This document shows, one piece after another, positions 55,248 to 63,438 of a stretch of DNA of 64,000 bases. The stretch spans positions 496,001 to 560,000 of the forward strand of contig NZ_LWAE01000003.1 of NCBI RefSeq assembly GCF_001623875.1. The letters are read 5' to 3'. How positions within the stretch are numbered: position 1 is the stretch's first letter; each line of letters begins with the position of its first letter. A model generated the notes under the pieces. That model did not search any database. It saw only the letters and a program-made list of their open reading frames with translations, and was not told the origin of the DNA. Made by a program: the position numbers and the translations under genes. This stretch comes from Clostridium magnum DSM 2767. GTDB taxonomy: Bacteria > Bacillota > Clostridia > Clostridiales > Clostridiaceae.

Positions 55248-55381
55248 TTTTTATGTGCAGAGATAGCCCAAGCTTCTCCTGCCTTATCTGTTGGTATATC
55301 ACAATTAAAGTATTGCTTTAATCTTGTACCACCCCAGACTCTATACTTAAAAACAAGTTCTAATCTAATAATTCTGTTCAT
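55217..55381 (-). pseudogene. manA: 5' remnant of mannose-6-phosphate isomerase gene
   Basis: 54 codons, reading MNRIIRLELVFKYRVWGGTR, then DIPTDKAGEAWAISAHKNGDC, the strongly conserved N-terminus of type I mannose-6-phosphate isomerase, then QSITKK and stop. AGGAAGG precedes the ATG at 55381. After GDC the sequence becomes the regulator's 5' region, so a deletion joined the two genes near 55238-55250. The remaining roughly 250 residues of ManA are missing. Confidence 0.75.
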
Positions 55382-55467
55382 AATTTACCTTCCTCTCTAT
55401 TATAATAAAGCTACTACTGTAATAACTGATTAATATTTAATATAATTCAGTTATCCTAAAAATGGAA

Positions 55468-55507
55468 CTAGCTTCCCAATGTTGTATGATTGTGATTGGA
55501 AAGCTAG
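55468..55507. terminator. Terminator after the truncated EIIC gene
   Basis: CTAGCTTCCCAAT (55468-55480) pairs with ATTGGAAAGCTAG (55495-55507) with one mismatch; weak T-run. Confidence 0.65.
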
Positions 55508-55530
55508 AATAATATTCTATTTGTTTTTCT

Positions 55531-56022
55531 TTAAGTGATCTTCAATGCTTTCATAAGGTTACTTGTAGGTGCTCCGACTATATACATAACTATACCTACT
55601 GCTAAAGCGCTTAGAAGAGGAATTACAAATATAGGCATTATTGCTCTTATTTGTGCTGGAACTTTCCATGATTTTATCCACTTTGCTGTATAACCCGCTA
55701 TAAAACCTGCTACAATACCACCTAAGAATCCTGCTCCGATTTCACTAGCTAATGCTCCGCCTACAAGACCTGGCGCAAGCCCTGGTCTATCTGCTATACC
55801 AAAAGCAATATAACCAGCTAAAACAGGAACCATTAATCCAAAAGCTTTGGCTCCAATATTCATCATTTTTATCAAAATAGGATTAGTAACGTTTGCACCT
55901 GTTCCTGCTTTTACTCCACTTAGGGCAATAGATAAAACTATCAGTACTCCCCCTATTACAATAATCGGTATCATATAAGATACTCCAGTCATTAGCTGAA
56001 CTTCTGATATTTTTCTTTTCAC
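55531..56022 (-). pseudogene. Truncated fructose-type PTS EIIC
   Basis: 163 aa from the GTG at 56022 (AAGGA nine bases upstream), with [39 protein letters not shown] and [13 protein letters not shown] typical of FruA/FrvB-type EIIC. Full-length domains are about 350 aa; this one ends after four or five membrane segments at [13 protein letters not shown] and lacks the second half. EIIA and EIIB are also missing. Together with the manA and regulator remnants it marks a decayed hexose-PTS locus. Without the C-terminal half transport is unlikely. Confidence 0.75.
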
Positions 56023-56221
56023 CTTAGTCAATCCTTAATTGATAAATTTTAACGAATTATAGGCTTCGATATAATTTCAGGCATTTCTACACTTGATATA
56101 ATTGAATTTTCTATATCATTATTTTTATTTAGTTTTTCTATATATACAATCATTAATGTAGAATAAAAACTAAATATCATTATATATATTCTTTTAATCA
56201 ATTTTGCATACTAAATTAGTA

Positions 56222-56248
56222 ACAAATAAGAACGAATATCATATGCTA
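56222..56248 (+). promoter_or_regulatory. Candidate sigma-K-type sporulation promoter
   Basis: AACA (-35, AC at 56222-56223), 16 bases, then CATATGCTA (56240-56248), which fits the sigma-K consensus mACm-N16-CATAnnnTA as known from Bacillus. The gene start lies 43 bases downstream. No sigma-A-like pair competes. Inference from consensus only. Confidence 0.5.
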
Positions 56249-56290
56249 TTATAGAGAAATTCAAAAAAAACATAAAGGGGAATGATTTTT

Positions 56291-56593
56291 ATGGCAACAG
56301 TTTTAAATAAAGAACTAGATTTAACTTTGAATCAAACTAGTGACGGTACTCTAGTTACCACAATAGTAACTGCAGAAGGAGTATCTGCTGATTATGATTT
56401 TACAGTATTAGTAGATGTCTCTCTTGTTAGACAAAGTGCGCCAGCAGTAACCGAACACTATTTTGTGGCTAACAAATATACTGCAGGAAGTTGGGTAGGA
56501 ACAGATACTTTCCACCTTGCAATTACTCCCGCTACATCAGACGCAGATACCGTAACTGCAAAAGCATATGGTTCATATTCTAAAATAAGCTAG
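56291..56593 (+). CDS. Small beta-rich protein, possible spore protein
   Basis: 100 aa without signal peptide or membrane segment. Threonine- and valine-rich strands (GTLVTTIVTAEGVSADYDFTV, PAVTEHYFVANKYTAG) suggest a beta-sandwich. AAGGGGAA precedes the ATG at 56291. Domain unknown to me. It sits behind a sigma-K-like promoter and ahead of a DNRLRE-domain gene, so a spore surface role is possible, but this is inference. Confidence 0.6.
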   Translation: MATVLNKELDLTLNQTSDGTLVTTIVTAEGVSADYDFTVLVDVSLVRQSAPAVTEHYFVANKYTAGSWVGTDTFHLAITPATSDADTVTAKAYGSYSKIS

Positions 56594-56604
56594 TCAATTT
56601 AGAA

Positions 56605-56631
56605 GGGTTTGAAATTTTATGTTTCAACCCC
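56605..56631 (+). other. Hairpin between the small beta-rich gene and the DNRLRE gene
   Basis: GGGTTTGAAA pairs with TTTCAACCC with a bulge, 12 bases after the stop. No T-run follows; it may adjust the ratio of the two proteins. Confidence 0.5.
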
Positions 56632-56662
56632 CTAAAGATAAATATTTCTAGAGGTGTTATGT

Positions 56663-57289
56663 ATGCCTTGTTTAGATATTCCTGCAATCAAAAGCTTAAC
56701 AATATCAAATAAATCTCCAAATGATAATATTAGCGATATATATATTGGAACTGAATCCTCCATTAAATATATAAGTTACTTATATTTTGATATATCTTCA
56801 ATCCCAGGAAACATAAAAGATATGCGCGCAACTTTGGTTCTATTCAAAAAACCTATATCACATGGTAAAGATAACAATTATAACTATAATTCCAGTAATT
56901 ATGACAATCATAATATGAATAACACGTATGTGGGTGAGTATATAATATATCCTTTATCAGAATACTTTAGTAAATATACAACTTATAGTAATAGACCTGA
57001 ATATGTCTCTTCACTACACAAAAGTTTTTATACAAATGAAAAAAGCATATGCGAAGAAATAGATATAACTCCTATTGTATTTAATTGGATAAGCGGAAAA
57101 GTTCCTAATAAAGGGTTAATGTTTAAGGGTGGAAAAAACACTAAGAATTTATTGAAATTCTTTTCAGTTCTAAATAAAGATATCACCGAAATACCCTTCA
57201 TAAAAATATATTTCAAAATAGAAAACCATTTTCCACTAATAACAGAGCTAAATTGTACTTGTTCTTTTTTTCCTGTGATAAAAAAATAA
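56663..57289 (+). CDS. DNRLRE-domain-like protein, possible spore surface protein
   Basis: 208 aa. IYIGTESSIKYISYLYFDIS, then ATLVLFKKPIS and NWISGKVPNKGLMFKGGKN, follow the DNRLRE (beta-sandwich) pattern of secreted or spore-associated proteins; no signal peptide is visible. An asparagine/tyrosine-rich insert (NNYNYNSSNYDNHNMNN) interrupts the domain near residue 85. ATG at 56663 has GAGGTG seven bases upstream. It shares a transcript with the small beta-rich gene. Confidence 0.75.
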   Translation: MPCLDIPAIKSLTISNKSPNDNISDIYIGTESSIKYISYLYFDISSIPGNIKDMRATLVLFKKPISHGKDNNYNYNSSNYDNHNMNNTYVGEYIIYPLSEYFSKYTTYSNRPEYVSSLHKSFYTNEKSICEEIDITPIVFNWISGKVPNKGLMFKGGKNTKNLLKFFSVLNKDITEIPFIKIYFKIENHFPLITELNCTCSFFPVIKK

Positions 57290-57367
57290 AGTTTTATTTA
57301 AATATTAATCTCTTTAACCTATGTTTTAACCAATAAACAGACATTACTCGTACTAACTTTTAACATT

Positions 57368-57415
57368 AAAAAAGACTAGTAAACTGCACAATAAGCAATT
57401 CACTAGTCTTTTTTA
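57368..57415. terminator. Bidirectional terminator between DNRLRE gene and dapB
   Basis: AAAAAGACTAGT and ACTAGTCTTTTTT pair, flanked by A- and T-runs; inner AAACTG/CAATTC is not paired. Confidence 0.9.
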
Positions 57416-57422
57416 ATTATTT

Positions 57423-58184
57423 TTAATCAAGTTTAAGTACATCCTTCATATTGTATAAGCCTTTATCTTGCTTAGCAATAAATTTAGCAGCCTTTATTGC
57501 ACCTTGAGCAAATACAGCCTTTGATGTTGCAGTATGTTTAATTTCTATTACCTCATCCAATCCTGCAAATATAGCAGTATGTTCACCTACTATAGTACCT
57601 CCACGAACTGCATGGATACCTATTTCCTTTTTAGTTCTCTTTCCAACTTGTCCTTCTCTTCCATATACAAACTCTTTGGAATTGTTTAACTCATCATTTA
57701 TTTCATTTGCTAGCATGTATGCAGTTCCACTTGGCGCATCGATCTTTTTATTATGATGCTTCTCTATAATCTCTATATCAAAAGTTTCATTTAAAACAGC
57801 TGCTGCTTTTCTAACTAAATTTGTTAATAAGTTGATTCCTAAGGATGTGTTTCCTGATTGGAATATAGCTATCTTTTCAGAAGCTTCTTTTATTTTCCCT
57901 AAATCTTCAGCAGATAAACCTGTTGTTGCTATTACAAGCGCTGTTGATGTTTTAGTTCCATATTGTAATAGGCCTGGTAAACTTCCTGGATTAGAAAAAT
58001 CAATTACAGCATCAGCTTCTTCTTTAGAATCCAGTATATTAGTATAAACAGGGTAGCTATTTTTACATCTCTCTGGATTTTGATCTATACCTGCAACTAT
58101 TTCTGCATCTTCCATTTCGCCTATTATTTTAGTTAGCGTTTGTCCCATTGCTCCATTACATCCATTAATTATTAGCTTTAACAT
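57423..58184 (-). CDS. dapB: 4-hydroxy-tetrahydrodipicolinate reductase
   Basis: 253 aa. N-terminal NAD(P)H-binding INGCNGAMGQTLTKII and the substrate-binding HHNKKIDAPSGTAYMLA, which includes the catalytic histidines and Lys, are present. It reduces the product of DapA in the lysine/diaminopimelate pathway. Last gene of the lysine operon, four bases after dapA. Confidence 0.95.
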   Translation of the reverse strand: MLKLIINGCNGAMGQTLTKIIGEMEDAEIVAGIDQNPERCKNSYPVYTNILDSKEEADAVIDFSNPGSLPGLLQYGTKTSTALVIATTGLSAEDLGKIKEASEKIAIFQSGNTSLGINLLTNLVRKAAAVLNETFDIEIIEKHHNKKIDAPSGTAYMLANEINDELNNSKEFVYGREGQVGKRTKKEIGIHAVRGGTIVGEHTAIFAGLDEVIEIKHTATSKAVFAQGAIKAAKFIAKQDKGLYNMKDVLKLD

Positions 58185-58188
58185 AAAT

Positions 58189-59076
58189 TTACCCCCTTAA
58201 GTCAATACCATATTCTTTCATAAAGTTAGCTAATATCTTAACGTTAGCCTCCTCCATGTCAGTTAATGGTAATCTAAACTGTCCAACATTCATTCCCATA
58301 AGATTCATTGCTGTCTTAACAGGAATAGGATTAGTTTCTATAAATAAGGCACCTACTAGTCCGTTCATTCTAAGCTGTGCTCTTGTTGCTTCTTTAACAT
58401 TACCATTTAAGAATGCCATAACCATATCATGAGTATCTTTAGGTAATATATTTGCAACTACAGATATTACACCTTTTCCTCCAAGTGATAAAACCGGAAG
58501 TGTCATATCGTCATTACCACTGTAGATATAAAAATCTTCTCCACATAGTCTAGCAATTTCACCCACTAAGCTTATATCTCCACTGGCTTCTTTTATAGCT
58601 TTTATATTTTCTATTTTTGATAGTTCTAATACTGTTGTAGCTTTAAATCCAAAGCCAGTTCTTCCTGGAACATTGTAAAGAATGATAGGTAATTTTACAG
58701 CATCAGCTATAGCCTTATAATGTGCTACAGCTCCCTTTTGTGTACATTTGTTGTAATAAGGAGTAACTATTAATAATCCATCAGCTCCTACTTCTTCTGC
58801 ATATTTACTTAATTCTATTGAATAAGCAGTATTGTTGCTTCCTGTTCCAGCTATAACTGGGACTCTCTTGTTTACTCTTTTAACTGCAAATTCTATAGTC
58901 TTTCTTCTTTCTGCATCTGTCATAGTTGAAGATTCACCTGTAGTTCCGCATATTATTATTGCGTCTGTACTATTCTCTATTTGCCAATCTATTATTTCAC
59001 CCAATTTTTCATAATCGATTCCGTTCTCTGTATATGGGGTGACTATAGCCACTCCTGACCCTTCAAATAAACACAT
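58189..59076 (-). CDS. dapA: 4-hydroxy-tetrahydrodipicolinate synthase
   Basis: 295 aa TIM-barrel. [41 protein letters not shown] and the Schiff-base lysine in [10 protein letters not shown] define DapA. It condenses pyruvate with aspartate semialdehyde. Clusters between asd and dapB on the same strand. Confidence 0.96.
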   Translation of the reverse strand: MCLFEGSGVAIVTPYTENGIDYEKLGEIIDWQIENSTDAIIICGTTGESSTMTDAERRKTIEFAVKRVNKRVPVIAGTGSNNTAYSIELSKYAEEVGADGLLIVTPYYNKCTQKGAVAHYKAIADAVKLPIILYNVPGRTGFGFKATTVLELSKIENIKAIKEASGDISLVGEIARLCGEDFYIYSGNDDMTLPVLSLGGKGVISVVANILPKDTHDMVMAFLNGNVKEATRAQLRMNGLVGALFIETNPIPVKTAMNLMGMNVGQFRLPLTDMEEANVKILANFMKEYGIDLRG

Positions 59077-59116
59077 AATAATTTCCTCCTAATTCTTTAC
59101 ATTTCTTTATTATTTT

Positions 59117-60112
59117 TTATAGATCTTTAAGTAATACCTCTGCAATCTGAACTGCATTTGAAGCAGCACCTTTTCTGATGTTGTCTGCAACAACCCATAA
59201 ATTTAAAGCGTTATCTGAGCTGAAGTCTCTTCTAATTCTTCCAACAAAAACTTCATCATGACCAGCTGCATCTATAGGCATTGGATAAACTAGATTTTTT
59301 ACGTCATCCTTTAAAACTACTCCATCAGCGTTTTTATATAGTTCAAAGATATCTGCTAGTTCAAATTCTTTCTCTAGTTCTACATTAATGCTTTCACTAT
59401 GTCCATAAGCTACTGGAACTCTAACTGTAGTAGCTGTAATTTTTAAATTATCATCGTGAAGTATTTTCTTAGTTTCATCTACCATTTTCATTTCTTCTTT
59501 TGTATATCCGTTTTCTAAGAAAACATCAATGTGTGGTAATAGGTTACCTGCTATAGGATATGGGAATTTCTTAGGTGCGTTTCCTTTATAACCTTCATAT
59601 AAATCATTGTATCCACCTACCCCTGCACCGGATACAGCTTGGTATGTTGAATATATAATTCTTTTTATTCCATATTTATCTTGTAAAGGCTTTAATGCAA
59701 CCATAGCTTGAATTGTAGAACAATTTGGATTTGCAATTATCCCTTTATTCCATTTGATGTCTTCAGGATTTACTTCTGGTACAACTAGTGGTATTTCAGG
59801 ATCCATTCTCCAAGCACTACTGTTGTCTATAACAACTGCACCATATCTAGCAAAAACAGGCGCATACTCTTTGCTTACATCTCCACCAGCAGAGAATAAA
59901 GCAAAATCTATCTTTTTATTCTTAATATTATCTTCTGTTAGCTCTTCTACAACATACTCTTTACCCATAAATTCTACTTTACTTCCTGCAGATTTCTTTG
60001 ATGAGAAAAGATATAAGTTATCAATAGGAAAATTTCTTTCCTCTAATACCTTTAAAAATGTTCTTCCTACCATTCCAGTTGCCCCAACTATACCAACATT
60101 TGCTTTTTTCAT
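59117..60112 (-). CDS. asd: Aspartate-semialdehyde dehydrogenase
   Basis: 331 aa. VGIVGATGMVGRTFLKVL binds NADP, IANPNCSTIQAMVALKPL holds the catalytic Cys, and VPVAYGHSESINVE completes the pattern. ATG at 60112 has GAGGTGATT upstream; the upstream GTG overlaps it. Converts aspartyl phosphate to the semialdehyde, feeding lysine, methionine and threonine synthesis. Confidence 0.95.
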   Translation of the reverse strand: MKKANVGIVGATGMVGRTFLKVLEERNFPIDNLYLFSSKKSAGSKVEFMGKEYVVEELTEDNIKNKKIDFALFSAGGDVSKEYAPVFARYGAVVIDNSSAWRMDPEIPLVVPEVNPEDIKWNKGIIANPNCSTIQAMVALKPLQDKYGIKRIIYSTYQAVSGAGVGGYNDLYEGYKGNAPKKFPYPIAGNLLPHIDVFLENGYTKEEMKMVDETKKILHDDNLKITATTVRVPVAYGHSESINVELEKEFELADIFELYKNADGVVLKDDVKNLVYPMPIDAAGHDEVFVGRIRRDFSSDNALNLWVVADNIRKGAASNAVQIAEVLLKDL

Positions 60113-60200
60113 TCCAATCACCTCATATATAATATTTTTTTATCATAATACTTTTTATAGTATAATTAACTATTAATAGCCCCTGTGATTAAGTTATATC

Positions 60201-61406
60201 TTATAAATTCAATGCTTTAGCTAAAACTGTTACTGCTTTTTGCTTATCCTGAGCATCTATTGTGTAGGATATACTTATTTCAGAAGTAGTTACCTGCTTA
60301 AATTCAATATCGTTATCTGAGAATATGCTGAATATCTCAGCTGCAACTCCAGCTTGCTTCATCATACCTATTCCAACAACAGATACCTTAGTTATATTTG
60401 AATCCTTAGATACTTTAATTCCTTCTATTACTTCTTTAAGCTCTTTAGTTATTTGATCAATTGTCTTTTCATCTTCTTTAGATGTAGTAAAAGAAACATT
60501 TACATATCCATTGAATGGAGCTGTTTGACTTATCATATCAACATTTACATTATATTTTGCTAATCTTTCAAATACCAATGCTATATTTTTAGAGTTTTGT
60601 AGTACGTTATTAACCGTAACCATTAAAACATCATCGCTAATTGAAAGACCTGTTATTGCTTTTCCTTCCATTGTTTCATCATACTCCTTTATATAAGTTC
60701 CCTTAGTATTTCCGTGACTTGATGCTACATAAATAGGTATTTTATATTTACATCCTATTTCAACGGCTCTTGTTTCCATAACACCAGCCCCAAGGCTTGC
60801 CATTTCCATCATTTCTTCATAGCTTATATTATCTAGCTTTTTAGCATCAGGCCAAACTCTTGGATCAACACTATATATTCCTTCAACATCTGTATATATT
60901 TCGCAAGTACATTTAAGCTTTGCAGCTAAGGCAACAGCTGTAGTATCAGACCCGCCTCTTCCTAATGTTGTTATATCTCCATTTTCGTTTATACCTTGAA
61001 AGCCAGCAACAACAACTATTTTGCCATCATTTAAGTGTTTTTTAACATTTTCGATATCTATATCAGAAATACGATTTTTTGTATGAGCACCTTCTGTCCT
61101 TATTCCTGCTTGAAACCCTGTCAATGAAACAGAGTCAAACCCAAATTCATGAAATGCCATTGACAACAAAGAAATTGATACCTGTTCACCAGTAGATACT
61201 AGCATATCCATTTCTCTTTTATTTGGATTTTCTGAAATCTGCTTCGCCATATCTATAAGGTGATCTGTTGATTTACCCATTGCAGAAACTACAACTACAA
61301 CATTATCCCCCTTTTGCTTTCTATCTATTACCTTTTTAGCAACAGCTTTTATTTTATCTATAGTTCCTACAGAGGTTCCTCCATATTTTTGTACTATTGT
61401 ATCCAT
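60201..61406 (-). CDS. lysC: Aspartate kinase
   Basis: 401 aa. VQKYGGTSVGTIDKIKAVAKKVI at the N-terminus, GRGGSDTTAVALAAKLK in the catalytic part, and two ACT regulatory domains at the C-terminus (NVLQNSKNIALVFERLAKYNV and VVGIGMMKQAGVAAEIFS). First committed step of the aspartate family. Feedback inhibition by lysine is likely from the ACT pair. Second gene of the operon. Confidence 0.95.
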   Translation of the reverse strand: MDTIVQKYGGTSVGTIDKIKAVAKKVIDRKQKGDNVVVVVSAMGKSTDHLIDMAKQISENPNKREMDMLVSTGEQVSISLLSMAFHEFGFDSVSLTGFQAGIRTEGAHTKNRISDIDIENVKKHLNDGKIVVVAGFQGINENGDITTLGRGGSDTTAVALAAKLKCTCEIYTDVEGIYSVDPRVWPDAKKLDNISYEEMMEMASLGAGVMETRAVEIGCKYKIPIYVASSHGNTKGTYIKEYDETMEGKAITGLSISDDVLMVTVNNVLQNSKNIALVFERLAKYNVNVDMISQTAPFNGYVNVSFTTSKEDEKTIDQITKELKEVIEGIKVSKDSNITKVSVVGIGMMKQAGVAAEIFSIFSDNDIEFKQVTTSEISISYTIDAQDKQKAVTVLAKALNL

Positions 61407-61423
61407 ATAAGCTTCCTCCTCAA

Positions 61424-62731
61424 TTAAAAAGTATATATTATATCATTCTTAATAATATCTTCATAAGTTTCTCTTCTAACCGCTAGCTTTGCTTGCCCTT
61501 CTTTGACAAAAACTGCTGCTGGTCTAGGAATTCTATTGTAGTTACTAGCCATGCTGTAGTTATAAGCACCAGTAGTTAATACTGCTAATATATCTCCTCT
61601 TTCAACCTCTGGAAGCTCAATATCTTTTATTATAACATCTCCAGATTCACAGCATTTTCCTGCAACAGTATAGGTTCTTTTATTTTCTGAATAAAATTTA
61701 TTTGCAACTAGTGCCTCATATTTTGCATCGTACAAAGCTGTTCTTGGATTATCTGTCATTCCTCCGTCTATAAAGATGTACTCTCTACCTCCATAAGTTT
61801 TTTTAGTTCCTCCTACCTCATAAAGAGTAGTACCTGCATTTGCAATTATTGATCTTCCTGGTTCTATCATTACCTTTGGTATATTTAAACTTAATTTTTC
61901 GCTTTCCTCTTTAAGTATTGAAAGCATATTTTTAAGACAATTACTTAGATCAACTGGCTTATCTCCTTCAAAATAATATACTCCAAAGCCTCCACCTAAG
62001 TTTAATTCTTCTGTAATAAATCCACATTGTTTTTTCACTTTGTCTAAAAACCTAAGCATTTCTGAAACAGCTGCATAAAAGGATGTTGCTTCAAAAATCT
62101 GAGAGCCAATATGGCAATGAAAACCCTTTAAGTTAACTTTTTCACTGTTTTGAAATTTATTTATTACTTCTATCATATCTTCACTAAATATAGATTCTCC
62201 AAATTTAGAATCATCCTTTGATGTTTGAATATATTCATGGGTATGTGCATCTATACCTGGATTTACTCTTAGTAGTACATCAATTTTTTTATCTAATCCC
62301 TCACATAGGTATTCAATTAATTCTAATTCTTGTCTGTTATCTACTATTATTCTTCCTACCCCAGCTTCAATTGCCATAGTAAGCTCCTGCTTTGTTTTAT
62401 TATTACCGTGCATATAGATTCTATTTGCAGGAAACTCTGCCTTTAAAGCTGTATACAGCTCTCCTCCAGATACAACATCTAAAGATAATCCTTCTTCTTT
62501 AATAAGCTTATAAATTGCTATATTTGAAAATGCTTTAGATGCATATATAACTTCAGTATCAACACCATCCGCTACGAAATTTCCTTTAAAAGTTCTGCAA
62601 GTATCTCTAACTAATTGTTCATCTATTACATATAGAGGAGTTCCAAATTCTTTTACTAAATCATTGGTATTACAGTTTCCTATTTCTAAATGACCTTCAT
62701 TATTTATATTCATTGTTCCAAATAATTTCAT
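61424..62731 (-). CDS. lysA: Diaminopimelate decarboxylase
   Basis: 435 aa fold-type III PLP enzyme. YASKAFSNIAIYKLI holds the PLP lysine, HCHIGSQIFEATSFY, LNLGGGFGVYY, EPGRSIIANAGTTLY and CCESGDVIIKD carry substrate and PLP-binding residues. Converts meso-DAP to lysine. ATG at 62731 is preferred because AGAGGA lies upstream; the longer frame to 62761 lacks one. First gene of the operon and directly preceded by two lysine riboswitches. Confidence 0.94.
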   Translation of the reverse strand: MKLFGTMNINNEGHLEIGNCNTNDLVKEFGTPLYVIDEQLVRDTCRTFKGNFVADGVDTEVIYASKAFSNIAIYKLIKEEGLSLDVVSGGELYTALKAEFPANRIYMHGNNKTKQELTMAIEAGVGRIIVDNRQELELIEYLCEGLDKKIDVLLRVNPGIDAHTHEYIQTSKDDSKFGESIFSEDMIEVINKFQNSEKVNLKGFHCHIGSQIFEATSFYAAVSEMLRFLDKVKKQCGFITEELNLGGGFGVYYFEGDKPVDLSNCLKNMLSILKEESEKLSLNIPKVMIEPGRSIIANAGTTLYEVGGTKKTYGGREYIFIDGGMTDNPRTALYDAKYEALVANKFYSENKRTYTVAGKCCESGDVIIKDIELPEVERGDILAVLTTGAYNYSMASNYNRIPRPAAVFVKEGQAKLAVRRETYEDIIKNDIIYTF

Positions 62732-62791
62732 CTTGCCATCCTCTTTCCATTTAAATTTCATTTTCTGAATCTTTTTTATATTTTTTAAAGT

Positions 62792-62829
62792 AAAAAAACA
62801 ATCACGAGCAAAAGGTACTCATGATTGTT
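62792..62829 (-). terminator. Terminator of the proximal lysine riboswitch
   Basis: AACAATCACGAG (62797-62808) pairs with CTCATGATTGTT (62818-62829); a seven-T run follows on the minus strand. The terminator stem arm overlaps the aptamer's 3' end in the usual way. Confidence 0.92.
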
Positions 62830-62842
62830 ATATATAACATCA

Positions 62843-63004
62843 CCTTTTGCCCTAATATGATAAGCACTCCTTTAGAAAATTGGGCAATTTTCTGAAGACA
62901 GTACCATACTTATTCAGTATAATCCCAACACATGATCTATCTCATGCATTTCGGCAGTTGACCCTTTCCTAAAGAGTACTAATGACAACTGCAACCTCTA
63001 TATC
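62843..63004 (-). promoter_or_regulatory. Lysine riboswitch, proximal copy
   Basis: Minus strand: GAGGTTGCAGTTGTC, later GGAAAGGGTCAACTGCCGAA, then GTTGGGATTATACTG, TACTGTCTTCAGAAAATTG and GAGTGCTTATC. These are the conserved L-box parts, and the GCAGTTG/CAACTGC helix is perfect. It controls the lysA-lysC-asd-dapA-dapB operon with the terminator at 62792-62829. Confidence 0.95.
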
Positions 63005-63041
63005 ATATCGCATATATTAAGTTTGTTCTTTTCTAAGTAAT

Positions 63042-63078
63042 AAAAAACAGTCACGAGCAAAAGGTACTCATGACTGTT
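63042..63078 (-). terminator. Terminator of the distal lysine riboswitch
   Basis: AACAGTCACGAG (63046-63057) pairs with CTCATGACTGTT (63067-63078), six T follow. Nearly identical to the proximal copy. Confidence 0.92.
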
Positions 63079-63092
63079 ATATACAATAACAT

Positions 63093-63278
63093 CGCCTTTT
63101 GCCCCAACATGATAAGCACTTCTTTAGAAAATCGGGCAACTTTCTGAAGACAGTACTATACTTATTCAGTATAATCCCAACACATGATCTATTTCATGCA
63201 TTTCGGCGAGTGACCCTTTCTTGAATGTTCATTTAAGAAAACACACAATACTAATGACAACCGCGGCCTCTGTATCAC
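63093..63278 (-). promoter_or_regulatory. Lysine riboswitch, distal (first transcribed) copy
   Basis: Shares the L-box core with the proximal copy (GAAAGGGTCACTCGCCGAAA, GTTGGGATTATACTG, TACTGTCTTCAG). Differences: an insertion of about 20 bases in the first arm (ATGAACATTCAAG region), and a weaker helix (GCGGTTG with CACTCGC, one mismatch and one wobble). The upstream promoter lies in the AT-rich stretch 63290-63430. Confidence 0.9.
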
Positions 63279-63438
63279 ATTGTATATATTCGTTTTTTAA
63301 TTTGCATTTACTATGTTTTAAAGTATATCAAATTAAATTACCGTAGTCAAGCACTTTTTGAATATTTGATTGACAATATAAATTTTATACAATGATATAC
63401 ATAAGTTTTTGCATAAATATTAACCCAAGTCTACTTTA

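Noticed and set aside
54976..55302. An intact small HTH protein starting GTG at 55302
   Set aside because: Its first about 18 residues lie in the manA remnant in another frame, and its C-terminus continues in another frame into the second HTH, so it is a fragment of the broken regulator.
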